A DNA stretch of 64,000 nt from Halarcobacter mediterraneus (GCF_004116625.1 NZ_NXIE01000001.1:496001-560000), one strand, 5' to 3'. Shown: positions 18,141 through 27,066, counted from the stretch's first letter. The notes: a model not told the origin generated them from the letters alone. A program made the numbers and translations.

Positions 18141-18767
18141 ATGGCATTAATTATGTTTGATATGGATGGAACTTTAATAAATAGTAGTCATTCTATTGTA
18201 AATACAATAAATTATGTAAGACAAAATTTAGGATTTGAAGAACTTGAAAAGAACCATATTTTAGAAAAAGTTAACGACCCAAATATAAATGCTGCACAAT
18301 ATTTTTATGGTACAAATGATTTTACAATACAACAAAAAGAATTATTTGAAAACCATTACAATGCAACTTGTTTAGATAATTTAGAACTTTATGAAGGAAT
18401 TAAAAAACTTATTGATGATTTAAGTTCAGATTTTACTCTAAGTGTCGCTACAAATGCAAACTCGACTTTTGCAAGAAAAATGTTGGAACATTTAGAAATT
18501 GAGCATTATTTTAAAAGCATTTTAGGATATAACGATGTTCAAAAGCCTAAGCCACACCCAGAAATGGTATATAAAATATTAGATACACATAATATAAAGA
18601 AAGAGAAAGCTCAATTAATTGGTGATTCACATAAAGATATAATGGCAGCTTCAAAAGCAGGAGTTGACTCAGTTTTAGTAAATTGGGGTTTTTCAAATCA
18701 TGAAAAAGATGCTATTGAAACTATAGAAGAATTAGAACAAAAAATCCTTCAAAAATTTAAAGAATAA
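18141..18767 (+). CDS. HAD-superfamily hydrolase, phosphoglycolate phosphatase-like
   Basis: A 208-residue haloacid-dehalogenase-type phosphatase. Motif I is 'MFDMDGTLINS' (nucleophile Asp8), motif II 'SVATNAN', motif III Lys in 'QKPKPHPEM', and motif IV 'LIGDSHKDIMAA'. The alpha-helical cap after motif I places it in subfamily I near Gph/PGP. The exact phosphoester is not predictable. It lies 12 bp after a response-regulator gene; such small phosphatases are often housekeeping and the linkage may be only transcriptional. Confidence 0.88.
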   Translation: MALIMFDMDGTLINSSHSIVNTINYVRQNLGFEELEKNHILEKVNDPNINAAQYFYGTNDFTIQQKELFENHYNATCLDNLELYEGIKKLIDDLSSDFTLSVATNANSTFARKMLEHLEIEHYFKSILGYNDVQKPKPHPEMVYKILDTHNIKKEKAQLIGDSHKDIMAASKAGVDSVLVNWGFSNHEKDAIETIEELEQKILQKFKE

Positions 18768-18790
18768 GAAGAGAAAATCTCTCCTTATTT

Positions 18791-19129
18791 TTAAAAGCCT
18801 CTATTTCCTTGTCCCTTCATTTTTCTATTATTAAATCTTTTTTCTTGATGTTTTTGTAGTTCTTCTTTATTGATTGAACCATCATTATTAAGATCTAAAT
18901 CAGAAAAAGCAGGAGATTGTCCTACATTCTTCATTAATCTTCCACTATTTGCTTTTTGAGTCATTCTTTCTTCTTTTATTGAATTAAACTCTTTTTCTGA
19001 AATAAGGTTATTATTATCCTTATCATAAGTAGAAAATAATATAGGACCTCTAACTGGCAAAGTTTCTGCAGTTAATAAAACCCCACCAATAAAACATAAA
19101 CATGCTGTGATAAGTTTAATTTTTTTCAT
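18791..19129 (-). CDS. Exported EF-hand calcium-binding protein
   Basis: A 112-residue protein with a Sec signal peptide (1-~22). It has two textbook EF-hand loops: residues 36-47 (D36, D38, N40, I43, E47) and 79-90 (D79, N81, D83, G84, I86, E90). The rest is basic and Gln/Asn-rich. It probably binds Ca2+ in the periplasm. It lies 57 bp downstream of a two-component pair in the same direction; similar small EF-hand genes accompany two-component systems in other proteobacteria, so a regulatory link is plausible. ATG 19129 follows AGGAG, which abuts a perfect 24-bp palindrome. Confidence 0.85.
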   Translation of the reverse strand: MKKIKLITACLCFIGGVLLTAETLPVRGPILFSTYDKDNNNLISEKEFNSIKEERMTQKANSGRLMKNVGQSPAFSDLDLNNDGSINKEELQKHQEKRFNNRKMKGQGNRGF

Positions 19130-19140
19130 AAATTACTCCT

Positions 19141-19164
19141 TTTGATATACTTAAGTATATCAAA
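19141..19164. promoter_or_regulatory. Perfect palindrome at the EF-hand gene start
   Basis: TTTGATATACTTAAGTATATCAAA is self-complementary over its full 24 bases and ends directly next to the AGGAG of the EF-hand gene (minus strand). It lies between the kinase stop (19187) and the EF-hand start (19129). It could be an operator, an RNA hairpin beside the ribosome site, or an intercistronic processing or attenuation element. Confidence 0.5.
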
Positions 19165-19186
19165 TATTTTTTTAATTTATAGGTCT

Positions 19187-20056
19187 TTAAAGATTTCTAC
19201 TTTTTAATACTATATTTTTTAAGTCAAGAATAAATTTGTTTCCTTTTTTATTTGACTCAATTTGAATTAATATATTGTTTTGATCACAAAACTCTTTAAC
19301 CATAGAAAGACCTAAACCAAAACCATCATTTGCACTATTTTCTTGAAAATATTTATCAAAAATTATAAAAAGATTTTTTGTATCAATCTCTTTTCCTGTA
19401 TTAAAAAATATTAATTTTTCTTTTTCAAAACTTATATTTACAATTCCATTTTCTTTTAAGTTATATTTTATAGCATTTGCAAGAAGGTTATCAAGAACTT
19501 TTCCAAAACCATTGATATCAGTTTTAAGTTCTACTTCTTTATCTAAATTTACACTAATTTCAATATCTTTCTTAATATCTTCTACTTTTTCTAAACTATT
19601 TTCAATAAGATGCTTTAAACTAAATACTGTATTATCAATTTTATCTATCTCTTTTTTTATTTGATACTCCATATTTTCATATAGTTTTAATAATTCATTA
19701 GAAGCTTTTTTTATTCTATTTAATCTTTTTAAAGCCTTTTCATCTGTAATTTTTTTTTCAAGCATTTGAGTATTTAAATTAATTGTAGAAATAGGAATGT
19801 TTAATTCATGTAAAGTTTCTTTTACTGTTTTTTGTAAATTCTCATCACTTTTAAATAAAGGTTGAAAAATAGACTTACTAAGAGACAAATACAAAATTAG
19901 GCCAAATATCAAGACTGAAATAGTAATAAAAATAAAAGTATTTTGATTGAAACCAAAAAAAGAAGTTAAATAGAAGTTTAATAGTAAAGATAGCAATAAT
20001 ACAAATAATACAACAATAGAATTACTTATTAAAAAGTTTCTCTTTTTATAATTCAA
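19187..20056 (-). CDS. Membrane sensor histidine kinase
   Basis: A 289-residue kinase with two membrane helices (~8-33 and ~40-60) separated by only about eight residues, so there is almost no periplasmic sensor; it probably senses within the membrane or through partners. The phospho-acceptor His83 is in 'TLHELNIPIS'; the ATPase domain has 'VLDNLLANAIKYN' and 'GFGLGLSMVKEF'. Its start overlaps the stop of the upstream response regulator by 11 bp, showing translational coupling. HAMP and PAS domains are absent. It is the likely partner of the regulator at 20046. Confidence 0.92.
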   Translation of the reverse strand: MNYKKRNFLISNSIVVLFVLLLSLLLNFYLTSFFGFNQNTFIFITISVLIFGLILYLSLSKSIFQPLFKSDENLQKTVKETLHELNIPISTINLNTQMLEKKITDEKALKRLNRIKKASNELLKLYENMEYQIKKEIDKIDNTVFSLKHLIENSLEKVEDIKKDIEISVNLDKEVELKTDINGFGKVLDNLLANAIKYNLKENGIVNISFEKEKLIFFNTGKEIDTKNLFIIFDKYFQENSANDGFGLGLSMVKEFCDQNNILIQIESNKKGNKFILDLKNIVLKSRNL

Positions 20057-20705
20057 ATTTATACCCTATTCCCTTTAGATTTTTAATAGTATCTTTACCA
20101 AAAATCTTTTTTAAGTTATTAATATAAACTCTTATAGAACCTTCACTATAATCTTCACCATATCCCCATAAGCTGTTTATAATCATCTCTTTTGTAACTA
20201 CAGAATCTTTTTTTTCTAAGAATAATTCTAATAAATCAATCACTTTATTTGTTAAATTTAAATCATCATTACCTTTTAATAATCTTCTATTTTTTAGATC
20301 AAAGACTAAATCATCTTTTAATATTAATTGTTCTTTAAATTTGCCAGTTCTTTTTAATAAAGAATTAATTCGTAATAATAATTCATCTAAATCAACTGGT
20401 TTTTTTAAATAATCATCACATCCTGTTAAAAAACCTTTTGTAAGCATCTCTTTATCTTTATAAGAAGTTAAATATATTGTAGGAGTATTATCATTGGCTG
20501 CCCTTAAAGTCTTTAATAACTCAATACCATTTAGTTTTGGAACATTAATATCAAATAAGTATAGATCATACTTTTCTTCAAAACAATAATCAATGACTTC
20601 TTCACCATTTGTGCTACATTTAACCTCAAATCCCTCATCAAGTAAAAAGTCTTCTAAAGTTTCTAAAAAAAGTTCATCATCTTCTAGTAACAAAATTTTT
20701 AACAA
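20046..20705 (-). CDS. Response regulator, OmpR/PhoB-type
   Basis: A 219-residue regulator with acidic residues 'LLEDDE' (~7-11), phospho-acceptor Asp52 in 'LFDINVPKLNG', Thr80 and Lys102 in 'LKKPVD'. The C-terminal winged helix ('LTNKVIDLLELFL' to 'LKGIGYKFEL') is complete. Start is TTG at 20705 with AGGA upstream. It is translated in an overlapping unit with the kinase at 19187. It is divergent from the Na/Pi transporter (49 bp apart), so it could control that gene, the EF-hand gene, or both (inference). Confidence 0.93.
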   Translation of the reverse strand: MLKILLLEDDELFLETLEDFLLDEGFEVKCSTNGEEVIDYCFEEKYDLYLFDINVPKLNGIELLKTLRAANDNTPTIYLTSYKDKEMLTKGFLTGCDDYLKKPVDLDELLLRINSLLKRTGKFKEQLILKDDLVFDLKNRRLLKGNDDLNLTNKVIDLLELFLEKKDSVVTKEMIINSLWGYGEDYSEGSIRVYINNLKKIFGKDTIKNLKGIGYKFEL

Positions 20706-20754
20706 ATATAATCCTAATTCTTTATTTTTGAAAGAAAATATATTATAATATTAA

Positions 20755-22530
20755 ATGATTAAAAAAATGTTAATTCTCTTACTTCTTCTTATAATTGGTT
20801 TCTTTGTTGTTTCACAAGAAAATATTAAAATAATATTTTCTGGTATTGCTATATTTCTAATTGGTATGTATTTTATGGAACATGGATTTAAACTATTTTC
20901 TGGAGGAGCACTACAAAGAGTTCTTGAAGAATTTACAAATAACAATATGAGATCTCTTATTACTGGTTTCATTACAACAACTATAGTTCAAAGTTCTTCT
21001 TTAATTTCAATAATTGTAATCTCTTTTTTATCAGTTGAATTAATAAGTCTAGCTAGAGGCATAGCCATAATATTTGGAGCAAATTTAGGTAGCACAACAA
21101 CCGCTTGGATTATTTCATCTATAGGCTTTGATATTAAAATCTCACTTTTCGCCATGCCAATGCTTATTTTTGGAGTAATATTTAGATTTTCAAAAAACAA
21201 TACATATATAGGCTTAGGAAATGTTCTTTTAGGTCTAGGTTTTATTTTCCTAGGTATTTCCTATATGAAAGATGGCTTTGATACTTTAAAAGATTCTATT
21301 GATTTAGCTTCTTATTCAATAGGCGGGTATTTAGGGATATTTATATATATTTTAATTGGAGCAATTTCAACTATTGTAATTCAATCAAGTGCTGCAACAA
21401 TGGCAATAATTATTACAGCTTTAGCAGGTGGAAATATTTTATATATTGATGCTTTGGCTTTAGCCATAGGAGCAAATGTTGGAACAACTGTAACAGCAGT
21501 ACTTGCATCATTAAGCTCAAATGAAAATGGTAAAAGATTAGCCTTTGGACATTTTATTTTTAATATTTCAACTGGACTTATTGCTGTTTTTCTAATTTAT
21601 ACTTTAAGAGATTTAGTGGAATTCATCTCACCTTTTATAGGAATATCTAAAGATAACTATACTATGAAACTAGCTTTATTTCATACCATATTTAATCTTT
21701 TAGGAATAATTATTTTATATCCATTTATTTCTCAAATAGTAAAACTTGCCGAAAAATTTATTACTGATAAATATCAAAAGAAATCAAAGCCTTTATATCT
21801 TGCTCAAGCAAATATAAAAATACCGTATAATGCTATGGTTTCAATACAAAAAGAAACTATTAGACTTTATCAATTTGCTCAAAAAGCTATATTACATGCA
21901 TTATCTGTTCACACAAGTCAATTAAATAATAAAGAAGATATAATTAAGGTTGTTAATCAAAATATTAAAATAGATACAAATTTAGATAATATTTACCAGA
22001 AAGAATTAAAATCTTTATATAGTGATATAATTGAATATGCATTAATATCTCAACAGAATATGAATTCTGAACAAAGTCAATATGTAACTGATTTAAAACA
22101 TGCCTCAAATCTCGTAATAAAAATTTTAAAAGATACAAGAGATATTCAAAAGAATATTAACTTTTATTTAAATAGCAAAAATGAATTTATAAAAGAAGAA
22201 TATAAATTTATAAAAACAGAATTAGTCACTTTTATTTTTGAAATTAATCAATTAAGAAAACAATTTGACAATGATATAGATGAAATAGAAGTTTCTACTA
22301 TAATTCAAGTTGATAAAGATAGATTACAAAATCTAGATGTAATAGGAAATGGAAGAATAGACTCTTTAATAAAAGAAGAAAAAATCACTTCTAAAATGGC
22401 AACTTCTGTTATAAATGATACTTCAAATGCATATGAAATTTGTGCAAATCTACTCAATGTTGCAAATATTCTTTTTATTAAAGATAAAAAGTTAAGAGAA
22501 CTAGGAGAATTAGAAGATGAAACTAAATGA
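20755..22530 (+). CDS. Na/Pi cotransporter family protein with PhoU-like tail
   Basis: A 591-residue membrane protein of the PNaS (NptA/YjbB) family, which moves phosphate with sodium. About nine helices fill residues 1-~340 and contain the two inverted QSS repeats ('TTIVQSSSLISI' and 'VIQSSAATMAI'). Residues ~360-591 are a helical PhoU-like cytoplasmic domain. The family may export or import Pi; direction is not evident. The ATG at 20755 lacks a Shine-Dalgarno and lies five bases after TATAAT, suggesting a leaderless mRNA. The next gene starts inside its last codons. Confidence 0.9.
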   Translation: MIKKMLILLLLLIIGFFVVSQENIKIIFSGIAIFLIGMYFMEHGFKLFSGGALQRVLEEFTNNNMRSLITGFITTTIVQSSSLISIIVISFLSVELISLARGIAIIFGANLGSTTTAWIISSIGFDIKISLFAMPMLIFGVIFRFSKNNTYIGLGNVLLGLGFIFLGISYMKDGFDTLKDSIDLASYSIGGYLGIFIYILIGAISTIVIQSSAATMAIIITALAGGNILYIDALALAIGANVGTTVTAVLASLSSNENGKRLAFGHFIFNISTGLIAVFLIYTLRDLVEFISPFIGISKDNYTMKLALFHTIFNLLGIIILYPFISQIVKLAEKFITDKYQKKSKPLYLAQANIKIPYNAMVSIQKETIRLYQFAQKAILHALSVHTSQLNNKEDIIKVVNQNIKIDTNLDNIYQKELKSLYSDIIEYALISQQNMNSEQSQYVTDLKHASNLVIKILKDTRDIQKNINFYLNSKNEFIKEEYKFIKTELVTFIFEINQLRKQFDNDIDEIEVSTIIQVDKDRLQNLDVIGNGRIDSLIKEEKITSKMATSVINDTSNAYEICANLLNVANILFIKDKKLRELGELEDETK

Positions 22531-22738
22531 AATAATAAAAAGTTTAAATAAAGTTTTTTCAGAAAGTGAAAATAATGATGAGCAAACAGAAGAGTTACTT
22601 CAAAAGCTTTGTGAAAAACGTAAAAAATTAAATAAAAAAGTCAAAAGAATAAAAAATGAAAGAGCTTTAAAAGAGAATAAAAAAAAATTAAAAGCAGTAA
22701 AAAAACTTATAAAAAAGCTTAAGAAAAATTTTTCTTAA
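22517..22738 (+). CDS. Small lysine-rich coiled-coil protein, unknown function
   Basis: A 73-residue, highly charged, helix-rich protein (many Lys, heptad-like Leu/Ile spacing) without a signal peptide. It starts at an ATG that overlaps the Na/Pi transporter stop by 14 bp, so translation is likely coupled. I do not recognise a family. Its last seven residues, KLKKNFS, are specified by a perfect palindrome shared with the convergent trmL gene, whose product ends with the same seven residues. Confidence 0.65.
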   Translation: MKLNEIIKSLNKVFSESENNDEQTEELLQKLCEKRKKLNKKVKRIKNERALKENKKKLKAVKKLIKKLKKNFS

Positions 22739-22742
22739 GCTT
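22715..22742. terminator. 28-bp perfect palindrome: shared gene ends and bidirectional terminator
   Basis: AAGCTTAAGAAAAA followed by TTTTTCTTAAGCTT, centre at 22728/22729. Both convergent genes stop inside it (22738 plus, 22719 minus), overlapping by 20 bp. As RNA it would fold as a long stem in either direction, although the A/T centre means only a small loop forms by opening. Confidence 0.7.
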
Positions 22743-23195
22743 CGTGAAGTTTTGTCTTAAAGCTTCATAAGCTACAATTGAAACAGAGTTTGCAATATTT
22801 AGACTTCTTGCATTATTTGTCATTGGAATAGTGATACAACCTTCTTTATTAAGATTTAAAATTTCTTCAGGTAATCCAGCATCTTCTCTACCAAAATAAA
22901 AAAAATCTTCTTCTTGATAATCTGCTTCAAAATATGTATTTGTAGTTTTTGTAGTAGCAAAAAAATGTCTTGAATTTAAGGGATGTTTTTCCCAGAATTT
23001 TTCAATATTTTCATATTCATAGACTTCTAAATCAAACCAATAATCAAGCCCTGCTCTTCGAACTTCTTTTTCTGTGATTTCTCCAAAACCATATGGTTTT
23101 ATAAGATGTAGTTTACAATTTAAAGCAAAACAAAGTCTTCCAATTGTTCCTACATTTCCAGGGATTCTTGGTTCGTGTAATACAATATTAAACAT
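22719..23195 (-). CDS. trmL: tRNA (cytidine/uridine-34 2'-O)-methyltransferase TrmL
   Basis: A 158-residue SPOUT (trefoil-knot) methyltransferase that 2'-O-methylates the wobble nucleotide of tRNA-Leu in characterised members. Marks are the N-terminal 'VLHEPRIPGNVGTIGRLC' region, 'FGREDAGLPEEIL' and 'IPMTNNARSLNIANSVSI' at the knot. Length is normal for the single-domain TrmL. Its ATG overlaps the stop of purU by one base, so the two are translationally coupled. Its C-terminus is written in a palindrome shared with the convergent gene. Confidence 0.94.
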   Translation of the reverse strand: MFNIVLHEPRIPGNVGTIGRLCFALNCKLHLIKPYGFGEITEKEVRRAGLDYWFDLEVYEYENIEKFWEKHPLNSRHFFATTKTTNTYFEADYQEEDFFYFGREDAGLPEEILNLNKEGCITIPMTNNARSLNIANSVSIVAYEALRQNFTKLKKNFS

Positions 23196-24028
23196 TATAA
23201 AATTACCGTTTTATTTTCATATACAAATACTCTATCTTCTAATAAATATTGTAAAGCATTTGATAAAACAACTTTTTCAACATTTCTTCCTGCTCTTCGC
23301 ATATCTTGCCACGAATAAGTATGGTCAACATTTACAACATCTTGAAAAATAATTGGACCTTCATCTAAATCATCAGTTACATAATGAGCTGTTGCTCCAA
23401 TAATTTTCACACCTCTATGATGGGCTTGTTTATATGGATTTGCTCCAATAAAAGCAGGTAAAAAAGAGTGATGAATATTTAATACTTTTTTAGGAAAAGC
23501 TTTCACAAATTTTGGAGTTAATATTCTCATATATTTAGCTAAAACGATTAACTCAGGATTATACTCTTGAATCTTTTCAATAATTAAATCTTCATGAGCT
23601 TCTCTTTCCATATTTTCTGCACTGATACAGTAAAATGGAATATCAAATTTTTCAACTAAATCTTTTAAATAGTCATGATTTGCAATTACAGCTTTAATAT
23701 TTGCATCAAGTTCACCATCAATATATCTAATTAATAAGTCCCCTAAAACATGAGATTCTTTAGTTGCTAAAATAACTATATCTTTTTTCGATTTTTGATT
23801 TAACTTTATTGTAGATTCTTTTGGTAAAGCTTCTTTTAGCTCTTTTAAAAGTAAATCACAATTTACATCTCCTGAGATAACTGTTCTCATAAAAAATTTA
23901 TTTGTATCTTTATCAACAAACTCTGCATTTTGTTCTATATTCAAATGGTTTGCAAAAAGAATTTTAGAAACATTGTAAACAAGCCCAGTTGAATCGTAAG
24001 TATCAATTAAAAGTATATATTCTTTCAT
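23195..24028 (-). CDS. purU: Formyltetrahydrofolate deformylase
   Basis: A 277-residue enzyme that hydrolyses 10-formyl-THF to formate and THF, balancing one-carbon pools and supplying formate. N-terminal ACT domain (~1-80, 'LLIDTYDSTGLVYNVSKIL') and formyl-transfer catalytic domain (~85-277) with 'LNIHHSFLPAFIGANPY' and 'TAHYVTDDLDEGPI', which hold the catalytic Asn/His/Asp set. ATG 24028 follows AGGA. An 11-bp inverted repeat lies immediately upstream in the leader. It is downstream of the malic enzyme (57 bp) and coupled to trmL. Confidence 0.95.
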   Translation of the reverse strand: MKEYILLIDTYDSTGLVYNVSKILFANHLNIEQNAEFVDKDTNKFFMRTVISGDVNCDLLLKELKEALPKESTIKLNQKSKKDIVILATKESHVLGDLLIRYIDGELDANIKAVIANHDYLKDLVEKFDIPFYCISAENMEREAHEDLIIEKIQEYNPELIVLAKYMRILTPKFVKAFPKKVLNIHHSFLPAFIGANPYKQAHHRGVKIIGATAHYVTDDLDEGPIIFQDVVNVDHTYSWQDMRRAGRNVEKVVLSNALQYLLEDRVFVYENKTVIL

Positions 24029-24039
24029 TTTATTCCTAA

Positions 24040-24073
24040 GTATTATTCCAATTTATTAAGACTGGAATAATAC
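24040..24073. promoter_or_regulatory. Inverted repeat in the purU leader
   Basis: GTATTATTCCA (24040-24050) and TGGAATAATAC (24063-24073) form an 11-bp perfect dyad with a 12-nt loop between the malic-enzyme stop and the purU ATG. No T-run follows on the minus strand, so operator or leader hairpin is as likely as terminator. Confidence 0.45.
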
Positions 24074-24085
24074 CAAAAAATAGAT

Positions 24086-25342
24086 TTAAATCATTTTAGA
24101 TAGTTTATTTTTGTAAGTTTCTAAATCAAATTCTTTTATTCTTGCAACACCTGTTTGTACAGCAGCATTTGCAACGGCACTAGAAACTTCTACAAAAAGC
24201 CTTTTATCAAATGGAACAGGAATAATATACTCTCTTCCAAAAGTTAAGTCACCAAACTCTTTTTTAAGGTCATCACTTAATGGCTCTTTTGCTAAATTAG
24301 CAATTGCTTTAGCAGCTGCCATTTTCATAGTCATATTTATTTTTCTAGTTTGTACATCAAGTGCACCTCTAAAAATAAATGGAAAACCTAGCACATTGTT
24401 TACTTGATTAGGAAAATCACTTCTTCCAGTACCAACTATTGCTTTTGGTTTAACTTCCTTTACTTCTTCGGGGAACAATTCAGGTGTTGGATTTGCTAAG
24501 GCAAAAACAATAGGTTCTTCACTCATAAGTGAGATATGCTCTTTTGTAAATGTTCCAGGTCTTGATAATCCTAAAACCATATCAGCATCAGTAAATGCCT
24601 CTTCAACAGTCATTGCAGTTTCAGCCATAAATGCTTTTTTATATTTATTTAAATCAGTTCTTCCTTTATGAATAACTCCTTTAGAGTCACACATAATTAA
24701 GTTTTTTACACCAAACTCTTTATACATAGTAGAACAAGCAATAGCAGAAGCCCCTGCTCCCACAACTACAACTTTCATATCTTCTGCTTTTTTATTCATC
24801 ATTTCACTTGCATTCATTAATGCAGCAGTAGTAATTATTGCTGTTCCATGTTGGTCATCATGCATCACAGGAATATTTAATTCTTCAATAAGTCTTTTTT
24901 CTATATCAAAACATTCAGGTGCTTTAATATCTTCTAAATTTATTCCTCCAAAAGTAGGAGAAATAGCTTTAACAGCCTCACAAAACTTATCTACATCTGT
25001 TGCATCTATTTCAATATCAAAAGAATCAACTGCTGCAAACTTTTTAAATAATACAGCTTTACCTTCCATTACTGGTTTAGAAGCAAGTGCTCCAATATCA
25101 CCTAGTCCAAGTACAGCTGTACCATTTGAAATAACAGCAACAAGATTTCTTTTTGAAGTATAATCGTATGCCAATTCTGGATCTTTTTTTATTTCTTCAC
25201 AAGGATATGCTACACCTGGTGAATATGCTAAAGATAAATCTCTTTGTGTTATTAGTTTTGTAGTTGTAGAAATTGCAACTTTACCCGGATTGGGTCCTTT
25301 ATGATAATTTAAAGCTTCTTCCCTAGTCACTTTTACACTCAT
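24086..25342 (-). CDS. maeB: Malic enzyme, short NADP-type without phosphotransacetylase domain
   Basis: A 418-residue malate dehydrogenase (oxaloacetate-decarboxylating), making pyruvate, CO2 and NAD(P)H. Marks are 'SLAYSPGVAYPCEEI', catalytic Lys in 'GKAVLFKKFA', metal-binding 'INLEDIKAPECF' and 'VMHDDQHGTA', and the nucleotide fold 'VVVGAGASAIA'. E. coli MaeB is about 760 residues because of a fused phosphotransacetylase-like tail, absent here as in many bacteria. Cofactor preference is not certain from sequence. ATG 25342 follows AAAGG. The 149 bp upstream hold its promoter region; no clear motif was recognised. Confidence 0.93.
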   Translation of the reverse strand: MSVKVTREEALNYHKGPNPGKVAISTTTKLITQRDLSLAYSPGVAYPCEEIKKDPELAYDYTSKRNLVAVISNGTAVLGLGDIGALASKPVMEGKAVLFKKFAAVDSFDIEIDATDVDKFCEAVKAISPTFGGINLEDIKAPECFDIEKRLIEELNIPVMHDDQHGTAIITTAALMNASEMMNKKAEDMKVVVVGAGASAIACSTMYKEFGVKNLIMCDSKGVIHKGRTDLNKYKKAFMAETAMTVEEAFTDADMVLGLSRPGTFTKEHISLMSEEPIVFALANPTPELFPEEVKEVKPKAIVGTGRSDFPNQVNNVLGFPFIFRGALDVQTRKINMTMKMAAAKAIANLAKEPLSDDLKKEFGDLTFGREYIIPVPFDKRLFVEVSSAVANAAVQTGVARIKEFDLETYKNKLSKMI

Positions 25343-25491
25343 TTTATAACCTTTCTTAATAAAATTTGTTAAAATTGTAACTAATCGAAACTTAATATTT
25401 ATAGAATTATATAACTTCTACTTATAAAATTTTACTTTAAGTTAAATAATACATTATTCATACATATTCTTTACATTTTTCCTACATAATA

Positions 25492-26163
25492 CTATTTTAT
25501 GGTAATTAAACCACTAAACCTCCCACAGGTTTTATCTTCTCTAAAAGAGAAATATGCTTCACCTGAACACTTTGTACAAGTATTAGATATACTTATATTT
25601 CTAACATTTTGTTCATTTAGTAACATTTTATTTATTCCTTGTAAATCAATATTGTTACCATTTATAAACTCTTCTGAAAAACTATTTTTAACTACTGATT
25701 TCAATTCTTCATTTACTTCATAACAACACTTTTGAATAGAAGGTCCCATTATTACTTCTATATCAAGAGGATTACAAGAAAACTCTTCAATCATTTTTTT
25801 AACTGTAACTTGAACAATTTTTAAAAAAGTAGAATTTCTCCCAGCATGAACAGCTGCAATTACACCTTTTTTTTCATCTTTCATCAAAATTGGAATGCAA
25901 TCAGCAACCATAACCATCAAAGTTAAATTTTTAGAAGAAGTAATTAAACCATCACAATTATCTATCAATCTTGGAGAACTTTCATTTACTACTTCCACAT
26001 TATTTCCATGCACTTGATTCATATAAATTAAATTATCTAACTTTATTGAATATTTCCTAACTAATTTTCTTCGATTTTCATCTACATTCTCTTTTTTATC
26101 ATTTACATGATATGCTAAATTTCCATCATTTTTATTTGTAAAAAAGTACTCTATTTTTTTCAT
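25492..26163 (-). CDS. pgeF: PgeF-type laccase-domain protein (peptidoglycan editing factor)
   Basis: A 223-residue member of the DUF152/YfiH family. The metal-site residues are present: His in 'MNQVHGNNV', Cys in 'MVADCIPIL' and His in 'AAVHAGRNS'. Older annotation calls these polyphenol oxidases; E. coli YfiH (PgeF) prevents misincorporation of serine for alanine in peptidoglycan stem peptides, and related proteins act on purine nucleosides. ATG 26163 follows AGGTC. It is divergent from aroE. The exact activity here is inferred from family only. Confidence 0.88.
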   Translation of the reverse strand: MKKIEYFFTNKNDGNLAYHVNDKKENVDENRRKLVRKYSIKLDNLIYMNQVHGNNVEVVNESSPRLIDNCDGLITSSKNLTLMVMVADCIPILMKDEKKGVIAAVHAGRNSTFLKIVQVTVKKMIEEFSCNPLDIEVIMGPSIQKCCYEVNEELKSVVKNSFSEEFINGNNIDLQGINKMLLNEQNVRNISISNTCTKCSGEAYFSFREDKTCGRFSGLITIK

Positions 26164-26268
26164 TTTTTGACCTATTAATCTTTTCTATATTTATTTTACT
26201 ATTTGAAAATTAAACTTTAATCTATTCTAATTATACTTTTGATAAAATCGCCCAAATAAAGGATTAAA

Positions 26269-27066
26269 ATGAGTAAAGAAACATTTGTAATATTTGGTAA
26301 CCCTGTTGAACATTCAAAGTCTCCACAAATGCAAAATGCAGGTTTAAAAGAATTGAATTTTAATGGAATATATAAAAAACATCTTTTAGAAAATGGAAAT
26401 GAAATAAAAAATGTTTTTTTAGAAAATAATTACAAAGGTGCAAATATAACTGTTCCCCATAAAGAGTTTGCATATACAAATGCTGATGAAGTAAGAGGTA
26501 TTGCAAAAAAAATTCATGCAGTAAATACTTATATAAATGAAAATGGAAAAGTTATAGCTTATAATACTGATGCTCCAGGATTTTTAAAAGCAATTGAAAG
26601 TTTTGGCGAAGTAAAAAATGTCCTACTTCTAGGAGCTGGAGGTACGGCAAAAGCTATTTCACTTGCTTTACAAGAATCAAATATAAAAGTCACAGTTTTA
26701 AATAGAAGTGCAGAAAAATTAGAATTTTTCAAAAATGAAAATATCAAATGCTCAACTTGGGATGAATTTAAACCTGAAGAGTTTGATTTAATAGTAAATT
26801 CAACAAGTGCAGGACTAAAAGATGAATATTTACCAGCTCCAATTGAAATTTTAGAACCTATTTTAAAAAATGCTTCTTTTGCTTTTGATTGTGTATATGG
26901 GAAAGAAACACCATTTTTAGCCTTGGCACGTGAAAATAATTGTAAAATAAAAGATGGGGAAGATATGCTTCTTTATCAAGGTGTTTTAGCATTTGAATTA
27001 TTTACAAATACAAAGGCAAATAAAGAAACTATAGAAGCTATGAGACAAGGTTTAAAAGGAGAATAA
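26269..27066 (+). CDS. aroE: Shikimate dehydrogenase
   Basis: A 265-residue enzyme reducing 3-dehydroshikimate to shikimate with NADPH in the aromatic amino-acid pathway. The substrate site 'NPVEHSKSPQMQN', catalytic Lys in 'NITVPHKEFA', the cofactor loop 'LLLGAGGTAKAI' and 'NTSTSAGL'-like segment ('VNSTSAGLKD') and 'YQGVLAFELFT' are all present. ATG 26269 has AAAGGA upstream. It is followed by a stem-loop terminator and the convergent end of the nos region. Confidence 0.96.
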   Translation: MSKETFVIFGNPVEHSKSPQMQNAGLKELNFNGIYKKHLLENGNEIKNVFLENNYKGANITVPHKEFAYTNADEVRGIAKKIHAVNTYINENGKVIAYNTDAPGFLKAIESFGEVKNVLLLGAGGTAKAISLALQESNIKVTVLNRSAEKLEFFKNENIKCSTWDEFKPEEFDLIVNSTSAGLKDEYLPAPIEILEPILKNASFAFDCVYGKETPFLALARENNCKIKDGEDMLLYQGVLAFELFTNTKANKETIEAMRQGLKGE

